Assembly: GCF_003931565.1 (NCBI RefSeq)
Contig: NZ_RRYI01000009.1
Span: forward strand, 110,089 to 174,088
Origin: Caulobacter sp. 602-1
GTDB lineage: Bacteria > Pseudomonadota > Alphaproteobacteria > Caulobacterales > Caulobacteraceae
DNA: 64,000 bases
Direction: 5' to 3'
The notes beneath the pieces were generated by a model, which was not told the DNA's origin, searched no databases, and saw nothing but the letters and a program-made list of their open reading frames with translations. Positions 1 to 8,416 of the stretch are shown one piece after another. The position numbers and the translations under genes are program-made. Every line of letters starts with the position of its first letter. Positions within the stretch are counted from its first letter, which is position 1.

Positions 1-2072
1 CGCCCCCGCCGCCGTCCCATCAGCCTCCGCCGCCCCCTCCGCCGCCGGAGGAGCCCTTCCGCGCCGATCTTCAGCACCGCGCCGCCAAGAAGAAGGCCCG
101 CAAGTGGGGCTGGATCTGGGGTGTGCTGCTGGTCTCGTTCCTGGTTGGCGTGCTCGCCGCCGGCGGCGGCGCGGCCTATGTCTGGCAGAAGTACCTCAAG
201 GACACCCCGCCCCTGCCCTCGCGCTCGGCGCTGTTCGCGGTCAACCGCGCGCCCGGCATCCGCTTCGAGGACCGCAACGGCCAGGTGATCGCCACGCGCG
301 GTCCGCGCTATGGCCAGCGCATCACCCTGGGGGCGGTGCCCAACTACGTGCCCCAGGCCTTCCTGGCGGCCGAGGACCGGCGTTTCTACCAACATGGCCC
401 GATCGACGCCCAGGGCATCGTCCGGGCCGCCTGGGTCAACTGGCGCGGCGGCAAGACCAAGCAGGGCGCCTCGACCCTGACCCAGCAGCTGGCCAAGGGC
501 CTGTTCCTGACTCCGGATCGGGTGGTCAAGCGTAAGCTGCAGGAGATGCTGCTGGCCTGGAGGCTGGAGCAGGTCCTGACCAAGGACGAGATTCTCGAGC
601 TCTATCTGAACCGCATCTATTTCGGGGCCGGCACCTACGGCGTCGACGGCGCGGCCCAGACCTATTTCGGCAAGCCCGCCAGCCAGCTCACCCTGTCCGA
701 GGCGGCCCTGCTGGCCAGTCTGCCCAAGGCTCCTTCGCGCCTGGCCCTGACCAACGACATGGAGCGCGCCCTGACCCGCTCGCGGCTGATCCTGGCCAAC
801 ATGCGCAAGGAAGGCTGGATCACCGCCGAGCAGGAGAGTCGCGCGCTGGACGACACCCCGCGCCTGTCGCCGATGGCCCTGCAGGACGAGGGCGACTACG
901 GCTGGGTGCTGGATTACGCGACCACCGAGGCCGTGAAGATCGCCGGCCAGAACGCGCCGGACCTGGTGGTGCGCCTGACCATCGACCCGCTGCTGCAGCG
1001 CGAGGGCGCCGAGGTCGTGCGCCAGACCATGGCCACCGAGACCACCCGTTCGGGCGCGCGCCAGGCGGCCCTGCTGTCACTGTCCGCCGACGGCGCCATC
1101 CGGGCCATGGTCGGCGGCACGGACTATGGCGACAGCCCGTTCAACCGAGCCGTCCAGGCCCGCCGCCAGCCGGGCTCGACCTTCAAGCCGTTCGTCTACG
1201 CCGCCGCCGTCGAGAAGGGCGTGCTGCCCACCGACATCCGCGTCGACGAGCCGGTCAGGTTCGGCGACTGGAGCCCCGAAAACTACAGCGGCGGCTATCG
1301 CGGTCCGATGACCGTCGAGCGGGCGCTGATCAACTCGATAAACACCGTGGCCGTGAAGCTGGGCCAGGAGGCCGGCGGCGCGGCGATCGGCGACTTGGTC
1401 CGCCGCTTCGGCATCACCACCCTGCCGCCCGTCCCCGACCTGTCGGTGGCCCTGGGCTCGTACGAGGTGAGCCTGCTGCAGCTGACCTCGGGCTTCCAGG
1501 TCTTCCAGCAGGGCGGCGTCCGGATCGAGCCCTATGTCATCGAAACGGTCACCACCCAGGACGGCCAGGCGCTGTTCCAGCACCAGCCTCCCCAGGCCGA
1601 GCGCCGCGTCTACGACGTCGGACACGCCAGCATCATGGTCAAGATGATGAAGAAGGTCGTCACCGAGGGCACGGCCAAGCGCGCCGCCTTCGGCCGTCCG
1701 GCGGCGGGCAAGACCGGCACCAGCCAGAACTGGCGCGACGCCTGGTTCGTCGGCTTCACGCCCGACTATGTGACCGGCGTCTGGGTCGGCAACGACGACG
1801 AGAAGCCGATGAACAAGGTGGTCGGCGGCGACATCCCGGCCAGCATCTGGCGCCGCTTCATGATGACCGCCCACCAGACCCTGGCGGTCCGCGATTTCGC
1901 CTGGCTGCTGCCCGACCCCGCGCCGCAGACCGAGCCGGATCCGCGCAACGGCTACTACGAGACCCTGTCGGCGGAATTCGCGCGCGCGGCCTCGGAACTG
2001 GACGCGGCGGCGAAGGCGGCGGAGACCATGGCGCCGACCGCCCCGCCGCCGCCGGAGCGGCTGCCTTACTAG
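1..2072 (+). CDS. pbpC: Bifunctional penicillin-binding protein, PbpC-like (5' end outside window)
   Basis: Class A penicillin-binding protein that polymerises glycan strands and cross-links peptidoglycan in the periplasm. The frame is open from the first bases, so the gene begins upstream; the GTG at 123 lies inside the membrane segment and is not the start. In order: a cytoplasmic tail with a run of eight prolines (nt 30-60), a basic stretch, one membrane helix (about nt 105-190), the GT51 transglycosylase domain (EDRRFYQHG at about nt 370, TLTQQLAKG near 475) and the transpeptidase domain (SxxK as GSTFKPF at about nt 1172, SxN as SINT, KTGTS at about nt 1710). A proline-rich cytoplasmic tail fits Caulobacter PbpC, whose tail binds bactofilins at the stalk base; that identity is inference because the tail tip is missing. 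Confidence 0.85.
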   Translation, partial: PPPPSHQPPPPPPPPEEPFRADLQHRAAKKKARKWGWIWGVLLVSFLVGVLAAGGGAAYVWQKYLKDTPPLPSRSALFAVNRAPGIRFEDRNGQVIATRGPRYGQRITLGAVPNYVPQAFLAAEDRRFYQHGPIDAQGIVRAAWVNWRGGKTKQGASTLTQQLAKGLFLTPDRVVKRKLQEMLLAWRLEQVLTKDEILELYLNRIYFGAGTYGVDGAAQTYFGKPASQLTLSEAALLASLPKAPSRLALTNDMERALTRSRLILANMRKEGWITAEQESRALDDTPRLSPMALQDEGDYGWVLDYATTEAVKIAGQNAPDLVVRLTIDPLLQREGAEVVRQTMATETTRSGARQAALLSLSADGAIRAMVGGTDYGDSPFNRAVQARRQPGSTFKPFVYAAAVEKGVLPTDIRVDEPVRFGDWSPENYSGGYRGPMTVERALINSINTVAVKLGQEAGGAAIGDLVRRFGITTLPPVPDLSVALGSYEVSLLQLTSGFQVFQQGGVRIEPYVIETVTTQDGQALFQHQPPQAERRVYDVGHASIMVKMMKKVVTEGTAKRAAFGRPAAGKTGTSQNWRDAWFVGFTPDYVTGVWVGNDDEKPMNKVVGGDIPASIWRRFMMTAHQTLAVRDFAWLLPDPAPQTEPDPRNGYYETLSAEFARAASELDAAAKAAETMAPTAPPPPERLPY

Positions 2073-2085
2073 TTCCAATTCTTGT

Positions 2086-2130
2086 CCGGGACCCAGGGGG
2101 CGGCGCGGTGCGGGCGCCCCTGGGTCCCGG
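2086..2130. terminator. Long GC-rich hairpin between convergent genes
   Basis: Inverted repeat with 14-bp perfect arms (CCGGGACCCAGGGG and its complement) and a loop of about 17 bases, between the pbpC stop and the convergent GH92 stop. No U-tract follows on either side, so it may stop transcription weakly or act as an mRNA 3' stabiliser for both genes. Confidence 0.5.
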
Positions 2131-2171
2131 CTCTCCGCTCCGCCGCGGCCGGGATGAAAAGCTGGGTTTAG

Positions 2172-4517
2172 CTACCGATACGCCGTCAGCGACGTCGGCC
2201 GATCCGCCACCTTCGTCGCCCAGCTCTTGTTCGGCGTGGCGCTCATCGTGAAGACCAGCTCGCCGCCGGCCACGATCTCGTCGTGCTTCAGGAACGCCCG
2301 GGTCAGCGGCTTGCCGTTCAGCGTCACCTTGGAAACGTAAGGCTTGTCGTCGGCCATGCCCTCGGCGCGCACCGTGAAGCGCTTGCCGTTCGGCAGGTTC
2401 AGCGCCGCCTTTTCCACGAACGGCCGGCCGATGGCGTATTCGTTCGAGGCCGGTGTCACCGGATAGAAGCCCAGGCTGGTGAACATCAACCAGGCCGACA
2501 TCTGGCCCAGGTCGTCATTGCCCGACAGGCCGTCGGGCGTCGGCCTGTACTGGGTCTTGATGATCTGGGTCAGGCGGGCCTGGGTGCGCCATGGGGCGCC
2601 GGCGTAGTTGTACATATAGGCCACATGGTGGCTGGGCTCGTTGCCGTGGATGTACTGGCCGATCAGGCCGGCGATGTCCTCGGCGTGCGAATAGTCGATC
2701 TTCGAATTGTCGAAGTCGAACATAGCGTCCAGCTTCTTGACCGTCGCCGCGTCGCCGCCCAGGGTCTTGACGATCCCGCCCAGGTCCTGCGGCGCGAACC
2801 AGGAATATTGCCAGGCGTTGCCCTCGGTATAGTCCGAGCCGTAGTTGATGGCGGTCGGGTTGAACGGCTCGCGGAAGGTCCCGTCGCTCTTGCGAGCCCG
2901 CAGGAAGCCGGTCTTCGTATCGAAGCTGTTGCGCCAGTAGGACGCCCGCTTCTCGAAGGTCTTGGCGACATCGTCCTGGCCCATGTCCTTGGCCATGCGG
3001 GCGATGGTCCAGTCGTCATAGGCGTATTCGACCGTCTTGGAGGCGGCTTCCGGCTCCTTGTCGATCGGCGCGTAGCCCAGCTTCATGTAGTCGCCGAGGC
3101 CGCCATACGGGGCGTAGGTGGCGCTCTTGACCATGGCGTCCAGGGCCGCCTTGCCGTCATAGCCGCGGATGCCCTTCATCCAGGCGTCGGCGATGACCGG
3201 CACGGCGTGGTAGCCGATCATCGTCCAGGTTTCCTGGCCGTGGAACTGCCAGACCGGCAGGATGCCGTACGGGCTCTGCTTCTGCGAAGCGATCAGCGAA
3301 TTGACCACGTCGTTGGTGTAGTCGGCCGGCTGGATCAGGGTCAGCAGCGGATGCTCGGCCCGGAAGGTGTCCCAAAGCGAGAAGGTCGAGTGGAAGGTGA
3401 ACGGGCGGCCGTCCAGCTTGCCCTCGTGCACCTGGTCGTCGGGGCCCCTGTAACGGCCGTCGGCGTCGGCATAGACGCTGGGGGCCAGCAGGGTGTGGTA
3501 GAGCGCCGTGTAGAGCGTCTTCTTCATCGGGGCCGGGGCCTCGATGTCGACCGCGCCCAGGGCCTGTTCCCACGCGGTCCTGGCGCGGGCGCGCTGGGCG
3601 TCGAAGTCGAAGCCCGGCTCGTCGCTGGCCAGGTTGGCGATCGCCCCGTCCTCGCTGACCGACGACAGCGCCACCTTCACGGTCAGCGGCCCGTCGATCT
3701 GGCCGAAGTCGAACACCCCGACCAGGGCGCGGCCCTGGACCTGGGCCCGGTCCTCCGGCGTGCGCCCCGGCTGGGCGAAGCCGTTATAGGGCACGTCCTT
3801 CTCGGTGTTGCGGAACGACTGCCCGACCAGCGGACGGTCGAACTTGATGGCGAAGAACAGCTTGCGGCCCGGGGCCCAGCCGCGCGTCTCGCGATAGCCG
3901 GTGACCACGCCGTCCGGCGACACCCGCAGGCGCGACCACAGCACCTTGCCCGGATAGTTGTAGATCGAGCTTCGCAGGTCGATCAGCACCTGGGCGCGGT
4001 CGCCCTTCTGGAAGGTGTAGCGATGCAGGCCGGTGCGCAGGCCGGCGGTCAGTTCGGCGCGCACGCGGCTGTCGCTGAGGGTCACCGCGTAGTAGCCCGG
4101 CTGAGCGACCTCGGTGTCGTGGCTGTAGCGCGAGCGGTAGCCCGAGCCCGGCTTGTCGGCCTCGCCCGGCTCCAGCTTGGCCTCGCCGGCGACCGGGGTC
4201 AGCAGGATGTCGCCGAGGTCCGAGTGGCCGGCGCCCGAGAAGTGGGTGTGCGAGAAGCCCAGGATGGTCGGGTCGCCGAACCGGTAACCGGCGGCGCGGG
4301 CGTAGCTCTGCTTGAACGGCAGGATGTCGGTGTCGGGGCTCAGCTGCACCATGCCGAACGGCACGACCGCGCCGGGGAAGGTGTGGCCATCGCCGCCCGT
4401 GCCGATAAAGGGGTCTACCGAGTCGTAGGATGTTGTGGTCTGGGCCAGGACGGGCGTCGCCGCCAGGATCGAGAGGCTGGCGAGCAGGGCGAGGCCCGAC
4501 ACTGAACAGGGGCGCAT
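2172..4517 (-). CDS. Secreted GH92 family glycoside hydrolase (alpha-mannosidase type)
   Basis: 781-residue glycosidase of family GH92, whose characterised members are mostly calcium-dependent exo-alpha-mannosidases. It has a clear signal peptide (cleavage near residue 26, after TPVLA), the N-terminal motif DPFIGTGGDGHTFPGA, the family motif GNEPSHHVAYMYNY and the catalytic-region motif GNDDLGQMSAW near the C-terminus. Full length for the family. It stands alone, convergent with pbpC and with the racemase gene next upstream on the same strand (53 bp). It probably acts in the periplasm or outside on mannose-containing glycans; the exact linkage cannot be read from sequence. Confidence 0.85.
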   Translation of the reverse strand: MRPCSVSGLALLASLSILAATPVLAQTTTSYDSVDPFIGTGGDGHTFPGAVVPFGMVQLSPDTDILPFKQSYARAAGYRFGDPTILGFSHTHFSGAGHSDLGDILLTPVAGEAKLEPGEADKPGSGYRSRYSHDTEVAQPGYYAVTLSDSRVRAELTAGLRTGLHRYTFQKGDRAQVLIDLRSSIYNYPGKVLWSRLRVSPDGVVTGYRETRGWAPGRKLFFAIKFDRPLVGQSFRNTEKDVPYNGFAQPGRTPEDRAQVQGRALVGVFDFGQIDGPLTVKVALSSVSEDGAIANLASDEPGFDFDAQRARARTAWEQALGAVDIEAPAPMKKTLYTALYHTLLAPSVYADADGRYRGPDDQVHEGKLDGRPFTFHSTFSLWDTFRAEHPLLTLIQPADYTNDVVNSLIASQKQSPYGILPVWQFHGQETWTMIGYHAVPVIADAWMKGIRGYDGKAALDAMVKSATYAPYGGLGDYMKLGYAPIDKEPEAASKTVEYAYDDWTIARMAKDMGQDDVAKTFEKRASYWRNSFDTKTGFLRARKSDGTFREPFNPTAINYGSDYTEGNAWQYSWFAPQDLGGIVKTLGGDAATVKKLDAMFDFDNSKIDYSHAEDIAGLIGQYIHGNEPSHHVAYMYNYAGAPWRTQARLTQIIKTQYRPTPDGLSGNDDLGQMSAWLMFTSLGFYPVTPASNEYAIGRPFVEKAALNLPNGKRFTVRAEGMADDKPYVSKVTLNGKPLTRAFLKHDEIVAGGELVFTMSATPNKSWATKVADRPTSLTAYR

Positions 4518-4570
4518 TCGGGAAACTCCGCAACTTGAGCGGGGGCACCGTAGCAGCGCCTACACGCTTG

Positions 4571-5272
4571 TCATCCCAACGCCCGGTCCACCGCCGCCAT
4601 CGCATGCAGGGTCGTGGTGTCGAACACCGGCACGGGACTATCCGCCTGGCCGATCAGCAGCATGATCTCGGTGCAGCCCAGGATGATCGCCTGGGCGCCC
4701 TGCTCCACCAGTCGCGCGATCACCGCCTTATAGGCCTCGCGCGAGGCGTCGATCACCTGCCCGGCGACCAGCTCCTCGTAGATGATCCGGTGTACGGCGG
4801 CGCGGTCTTCGGTCTCCGGGGTCAGCACGGTCAGGCCGTGCTTCTGCTCGAGCCGGCCGCGATAGAAGTCGTGCTCCATGGTGAAGGCCGTGCCCAGCAG
4901 GCCCACGGTCGTGAGGCCGGCCGCCTTGATCGCCTCGCCCGTCGGGTCGGCGATGTGCAACAGCGGGATCCGCACCGCCGCCTCGATGGCGTCGGCCTCG
5001 CGGTGCATGGTGTTGGTGCAGAGCACCAGGAAATCGGCCCCGCCCGCCTCCAGCGCCCGGGCGGCGTCGGCCAGGCGGCGCGACAGCTCGGGCCAGCGGC
5101 CGGCGTGCTGCAGGCGCTCGATCTCGGCGAAGTCGAATGACCACATCAGCGTCCGGGCCGAGGCGACACCGCCCACGCGCTCGCGCACGGCCTCGTTGAT
5201 CAGCCGGTAGTACTGGGCCGAGCTTTCCCAGCTCATGCCGCCGATCAATCCGATGAGCGCCTGTTCGGTCAT
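4571..5272 (-). CDS. Aspartate/glutamate racemase family protein
   Basis: 233-residue cofactor-independent amino-acid racemase of the Asp/Glu/hydantoin racemase superfamily. The two catalytic cysteines are visible in LCTNTMH (Cys85) and LGCTEI (Cys200), and the N-terminus GLIGGMSWESS is typical of the aspartate racemase (YgeA/RacX) branch. The ATG at 5272 is chosen because GGAGG at 5281-5287 (minus strand) sits about 8 bases upstream; the GTG at 5281 overlaps that ribosome binding site. Substrate (Asp, Glu or another residue) is not certain. Confidence 0.8.
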   Translation of the reverse strand: MTEQALIGLIGGMSWESSAQYYRLINEAVRERVGGVASARTLMWSFDFAEIERLQHAGRWPELSRRLADAARALEAGGADFLVLCTNTMHREADAIEAAVRIPLLHIADPTGEAIKAAGLTTVGLLGTAFTMEHDFYRGRLEQKHGLTVLTPETEDRAAVHRIIYEELVAGQVIDASREAYKAVIARLVEQGAQAIILGCTEIMLLIGQADSPVPVFDTTTLHAMAAVDRALG

Positions 5273-5320
5273 GCGGTCCACCTCCTCGTCTGAAGAGGAC
5301 CTAGAGAGCCTGGCGCAGGG

Positions 5321-6046
5321 TTACAACACCTCGCGTCGCGCAAGATGGGCGATGGCCGCGATCAGGGCGACCAGGCCGAGTCCGCCGCCCAGCGCCAGGG
5401 CCGTGTCGATGCGCCACGCCTCCCTGGCCAGCATGTTGACCGGCATCTGCCAGGGGAAGAACACCCCCTCCTTGGCCGAGGTCGCCACCACCGAGAAGAA
5501 GGTCCCGCCGATGCCCAGCGCCAGGGCCGGCACGAAGCTGGAAAAGCGCACGGCGGTCCAGAACTGAATGGCGATCAGCAGCAGGGCCGCCGCCACGACC
5601 TTGGCGTTCAGAAGGGCCAAGCGGGAAAGATCCGGATCGCCGATTGGCGCCACCGCCGGCTTGATGGTCCCGGCCAGGGACATCGCGCCGAAGGTCAGCA
5701 CCAGGTTCAGGGCGGTCATGATGACGACAATCCCGATCACGCAGACCGCCTTGGCCGCGTAGAGTCGCCAGCGCGGGACCGGCAAGGCGCGCAGATGATC
5801 CCAGCTGCGCGGTCCGTGCTCCATATGGGCGACCAGGGCGGTCAGGGCCGTCACGCTCATCGGCAGCATGAAATAGGCCCAGATGCCGGTCGAGGCCTGC
5901 AGGAACATCGCCCAGGGCGGGGCCTTGTCGGCGCGCAGCAGGTTGAAGAAGGCGAAGATCGCGATCAGCGACGGCGCGGCCACGGCCAGCACGGCGGCCA
6001 GCGAGCGGTTCAGCTTGCGCAATTCGACGGACAGGGCGGCGAGCAT
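5321..6046 (-). CDS. ABC-2 type transporter permease
   Basis: 241-residue integral membrane protein with about six hydrophobic segments, resembling permeases of the bacitracin/lantibiotic-immunity ABC-2 group. It overlaps the upstream ATPase gene by TGATG, which implies translational coupling and a one-to-one complex. The substrate is unknown. It belongs to the group 5321-7812, discussed in the findings, which shares a divergent control region with the DUF2975-XRE pair. Confidence 0.75.
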   Translation of the reverse strand: MLAALSVELRKLNRSLAAVLAVAAPSLIAIFAFFNLLRADKAPPWAMFLQASTGIWAYFMLPMSVTALTALVAHMEHGPRSWDHLRALPVPRWRLYAAKAVCVIGIVVIMTALNLVLTFGAMSLAGTIKPAVAPIGDPDLSRLALLNAKVVAAALLLIAIQFWTAVRFSSFVPALALGIGGTFFSVVATSAKEGVFFPWQMPVNMLAREAWRIDTALALGGGLGLVALIAAIAHLARREVL

Positions 6047-6978
6047 CAGGCGGCCTCGGCTTGACGGACGGTAGGGACCGCGACGCGGCGATAGATATCC
6101 TCCAGAGACCGGGCGCGGGGACCGATGGCGAAGACCGGGACGGCGGCCTCGACCAGCAGGGCGGTAAGCCCGGCCACGGCCGGGTCGACGGCGTCGCCGA
6201 GGTCCAGGGCGACGGTCAGGCTGTCGGCGACGCGGACGTTCAGACCATGGCCGCGCAGCAGCGCTGCGGATCGCGCATCGTCGCCGGTGCGCAACACGAT
6301 CTCCGGCGCGAGGTCGGCCTTGAGCCGCGAAAGCTCGCCCTCCAGCACCAGCCGGCCGTCATTGACGACGCCGACGTGGGTGGCGGTCTGCTCGATCTCG
6401 CCCAGCAGGTGGCTGGACAGCAGCACGGTGGCGCCGGTGCGCTCGGGCAGGCTCTTGAGGAAGCGGCGCATGTCGGCGATGCCGTCCGGATCCAGGCCGT
6501 TGGTCGGCTCGTCCAGCACCAGCACCGGCGGCGCGCCCAGCATGGCGCGGGCCAGGCCCAGGCGCTGGCGCATCCCCAGGGAGTATCCGGCGACCTTGCG
6601 GCCTGCGTCGGGGCGCATTTCGACGACCTCCAGCACCCTATCGATCTCGCGGGTCGGGCAGCCCAGCAAGGTCGCGGTCAAGGCTAGGTTCTCCCGGCCG
6701 GTCAGGTTGCCGTAAAAGCCGTGCGCCTCCAGCAAGGCTCCGACCTTGCGCGCCGCGCCGATCCGGTCACGGGCGACGTCCAGGCCACAGACCCTGGCCG
6801 CACCGAATGTCGGACGGATCAGGCCCAGCACCATCTTCAGCGTCGTGGTCTTGCCCGCGCCGTTGCGGCCGAGGAAACCGTACACGGCCCGCTCGGGCAC
6901 GGTCATGGCGACGCCGTCGACCGCCAGGCGGGGGCCGAAACGACGGGACAGGCCTTCGGTTTCGATGGCGACGGACAT
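6046..6978 (-). CDS. ABC transporter ATP-binding protein
   Basis: 310-residue ABC ATPase: Walker A GRNGAGKTT (residues 37-45), signature region YSLGMRQRLGLARA (about 132-145), Walker B VLVLDEP (152-158) and a switch histidine in SSHLLGE. The C-terminal 90 residues are the variable extension usual in drug or bacteriocin exporters. It forms an exporter with the overlapping permease. The promoter must lie in 6979-7072, where two operator-like repeats are found. Confidence 0.85.
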   Translation of the reverse strand: MSVAIETEGLSRRFGPRLAVDGVAMTVPERAVYGFLGRNGAGKTTTLKMVLGLIRPTFGAARVCGLDVARDRIGAARKVGALLEAHGFYGNLTGRENLALTATLLGCPTREIDRVLEVVEMRPDAGRKVAGYSLGMRQRLGLARAMLGAPPVLVLDEPTNGLDPDGIADMRRFLKSLPERTGATVLLSSHLLGEIEQTATHVGVVNDGRLVLEGELSRLKADLAPEIVLRTGDDARSAALLRGHGLNVRVADSLTVALDLGDAVDPAVAGLTALLVEAAVPVFAIGPRARSLEDIYRRVAVPTVRQAEAA

Positions 6979-6997
6979 GCGGCGGCGCTCACTTTCG

Positions 6998-7021
6998 TTT
7001 AAGTCAGATATAAAGTTGCGA
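6998..7021 (+). promoter_or_regulatory. Operator-like repeat, copy 1
   Basis: A 24-base element beginning TTTAAGTCA and ending TGCGA, with an internal dyad TTTA/TAAA. It matches copy 2 at 7032-7055 at 19 of 24 positions and in the same orientation, 34 bp apart (about three helical turns). It lies between the divergent ABC operon and the DUF2975-XRE operon. The XRE protein encoded at 7573 is the natural candidate for binding; this is inference. Confidence 0.6.
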
Positions 7022-7031
7022 AGCGGTCGTC

Positions 7032-7055
7032 TTTAAGTCAAGATTAAAGATGCGA
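7032..7055 (+). promoter_or_regulatory. Operator-like repeat, copy 2
   Basis: Second copy of the 24-base element (TTTAAGTCA...TGCGA), here with a 5-bp dyad CTTTA/TAAAG counted from 7031. It ends 17 bp before the DUF2975 start codon, so a bound protein would cover the promoter or the ribosome entry region. See copy 1. Confidence 0.6.
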
Positions 7056-7072
7056 CAGGTTGGGAGGCCGCC

Positions 7073-7573
7073 ATGAACGCCAAGGACGTCGAGAAATTCC
7101 GCCGCATGTGCCGCCAGTTCCGCTGGCTGGCGGTGTTCATGGTCGTCAGCGTCGGCCTGCTGCTGGCCCTGATGGCCTGGGGCTTTCCGCTCCTCTACGC
7201 GCTGGTGAAGCACAGGCCGCTACGGCCCGACATCATGCTGGCGGTGACGATCCAGAACGCGCCGGCCGTCTGCTACCTGTTCGGCGTGTGGTCGATCGGC
7301 CGGGCGATGGGCCAGATCGCCAAGGGACGACTGATCCAGGCCGCCCTACCCTCGGCCCTGCGCCGGGTGGGCCTGGCTCTCGGCGTCGGCGGCGTGGCCA
7401 GCGTCTTCATCGTCAGCAACCTGATGCGACTGGTCGGCTTCACCAAGGGCAGCTATCTGAACTTCGACGTGGCCGGCATGACGCTGGGCATGATCGGCGG
7501 CGCCCTCTTCCTGCTGGGCCGGGTCATGGACCAGGCCCTGGCGGCGCAGGCCGAACTCGACGAGATGATCTGA
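7073..7573 (+). CDS. DUF2975 family membrane protein
   Basis: 166-residue protein with four hydrophobic helices (about residues 19-42, 52-72, 97-117 and 133-150), matching DUF2975 in size and layout. These proteins are commonly encoded next to a small XRE regulator, as here, where the two overlap by one base (TGATG). GGGAGG about 6 bases before the ATG is a good ribosome binding site. Biochemical role unknown; the shared control region suggests it works with, or reports the state of, the divergent ABC exporter. Confidence 0.7.
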   Translation: MNAKDVEKFRRMCRQFRWLAVFMVVSVGLLLALMAWGFPLLYALVKHRPLRPDIMLAVTIQNAPAVCYLFGVWSIGRAMGQIAKGRLIQAALPSALRRVGLALGVGGVASVFIVSNLMRLVGFTKGSYLNFDVAGMTLGMIGGALFLLGRVMDQALAAQAELDEMI

Positions 7574-7812
7574 TGCCCGTTCGCGTCACCCTGGACGCCC
7601 TGATCGTCGCCAAGGGCCTCAAAGCCCGCGACCTGGCCCAGGAGGTCGGTCTCAGCGAGACCCAGCTGTCCCTGTTCCGCTCAGGCAAGGTCAAGGGCAT
7701 CCGCTTCCGCACCTTGGCCCGGCTGTGCGCGGCCCTCGGCTGCAAGCCGGGCGACCTGCTGGACTACGCGTTCGACCCGTCCGACCTGACCGCGCCCGAC
7801 GACGGCGACTAA
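7573..7812 (+). CDS. XRE/Cro-type helix-turn-helix regulator
   Basis: 79-residue protein that is essentially one helix-turn-helix domain (residues about 12-65; recognition region around LSETQLSLFRSGKVKGI), of the YozG type that accompanies DUF2975 genes. Its ATG overlaps the DUF2975 stop (TGATG). A longer open frame through this gene starts earlier, but its first part is an out-of-frame reading of the DUF2975 gene. Probably represses its own operon, and perhaps the ABC operon, through the repeats at 6998-7055. Confidence 0.75.
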   Translation: MPVRVTLDALIVAKGLKARDLAQEVGLSETQLSLFRSGKVKGIRFRTLARLCAALGCKPGDLLDYAFDPSDLTAPDDGD

Positions 7813-8327
7813 GGCGCGTCCTGGCCCCACATCTGGGTCGGGCCGGCCACGTCCATCGGCGGCGGCAGGTCGACCATGCGGATCAGCCGAGAGCCCAGTC
7901 GGGCCGCGACGGCCTGAGAGGCGAGATTGTCCGGGTGGATCATGTGGGCCACCGACGTCCAGCCCAGATCCTCGAACACGAACTTCAGGCAGGCGCCGGC
8001 CGCCTCGGTGGCGTAACCCCGACCCCAGGCCGATCGGTGCAGCATCCAGCCGACCTCCCGCGCCGGCCAGCCCTCCGGCTGCCAGGGACCGGAGCGACCG
8101 ACCCAGCGACCGGTCGCCTTCTCGATCACCGAGAAGGTCCCGAACCCGCGCAGCGGCCACATGCCGACCACCTGGGCCATGGCGCGCCAGGCGATGCTGC
8201 GCGGCATGGCGCCGCCCAGGTAGCGCATGCACTCGGGATCGCCGTGGAACTCGGCCCAGCCGGCGTCGAAGTCGTCCTGGACCGGGACCCGCAGGATCAG
8301 GCGTTCGGTTTCGAGCGTGGGCGACAA
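7809..8327 (-). CDS. GNAT family N-acetyltransferase (RimJ/RimL-like)
   Basis: 172-residue acetyl-CoA-dependent acetyltransferase. The N-terminus SPTLETERLILR and the C-terminal region with GRGYATEAAGA (acetyl-CoA pyrophosphate loop) are typical of the RimJ/RimL group. The TTG at 8327 is preferred because it puts the conserved TERLIL strand at the N-terminus and has GGGGA a few bases upstream; another TTG at 8396 would add 23 non-conserved residues. It converges with the XRE gene, the last four bases overlapping. Substrate unknown. Confidence 0.7.
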   Translation of the reverse strand: MSPTLETERLILRVPVQDDFDAGWAEFHGDPECMRYLGGAMPRSIAWRAMAQVVGMWPLRGFGTFSVIEKATGRWVGRSGPWQPEGWPAREVGWMLHRSAWGRGYATEAAGACLKFVFEDLGWTSVAHMIHPDNLASQAVAARLGSRLIRMVDLPPPMDVAGPTQMWGQDAP

Positions 8328-8416
8328 GGCGTATCCCCAAGGCCAAGATTCGTCGCTCGACCTTAGGCGCTTCCCGGCGACCGCCAAGCCCCGCAAGGGC
8401 GGCGCACCGCCGCCAC

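Noticed and set aside
2283..4505. A 740-codon open frame opposite the GH92 gene
   Set aside because: It is the mirror of a G+C-rich gene with strong third-position bias; its product is rich in Arg, Val and Gly, with no recognisable domain. Such antisense frames occur opposite most genes here.
7060..7812. A 250-codon reading of the DUF2975-XRE region as one gene
   Set aside because: Its first two thirds read the DUF2975 gene in the wrong frame; only the C-terminal 79 residues are a real protein (XRE regulator).
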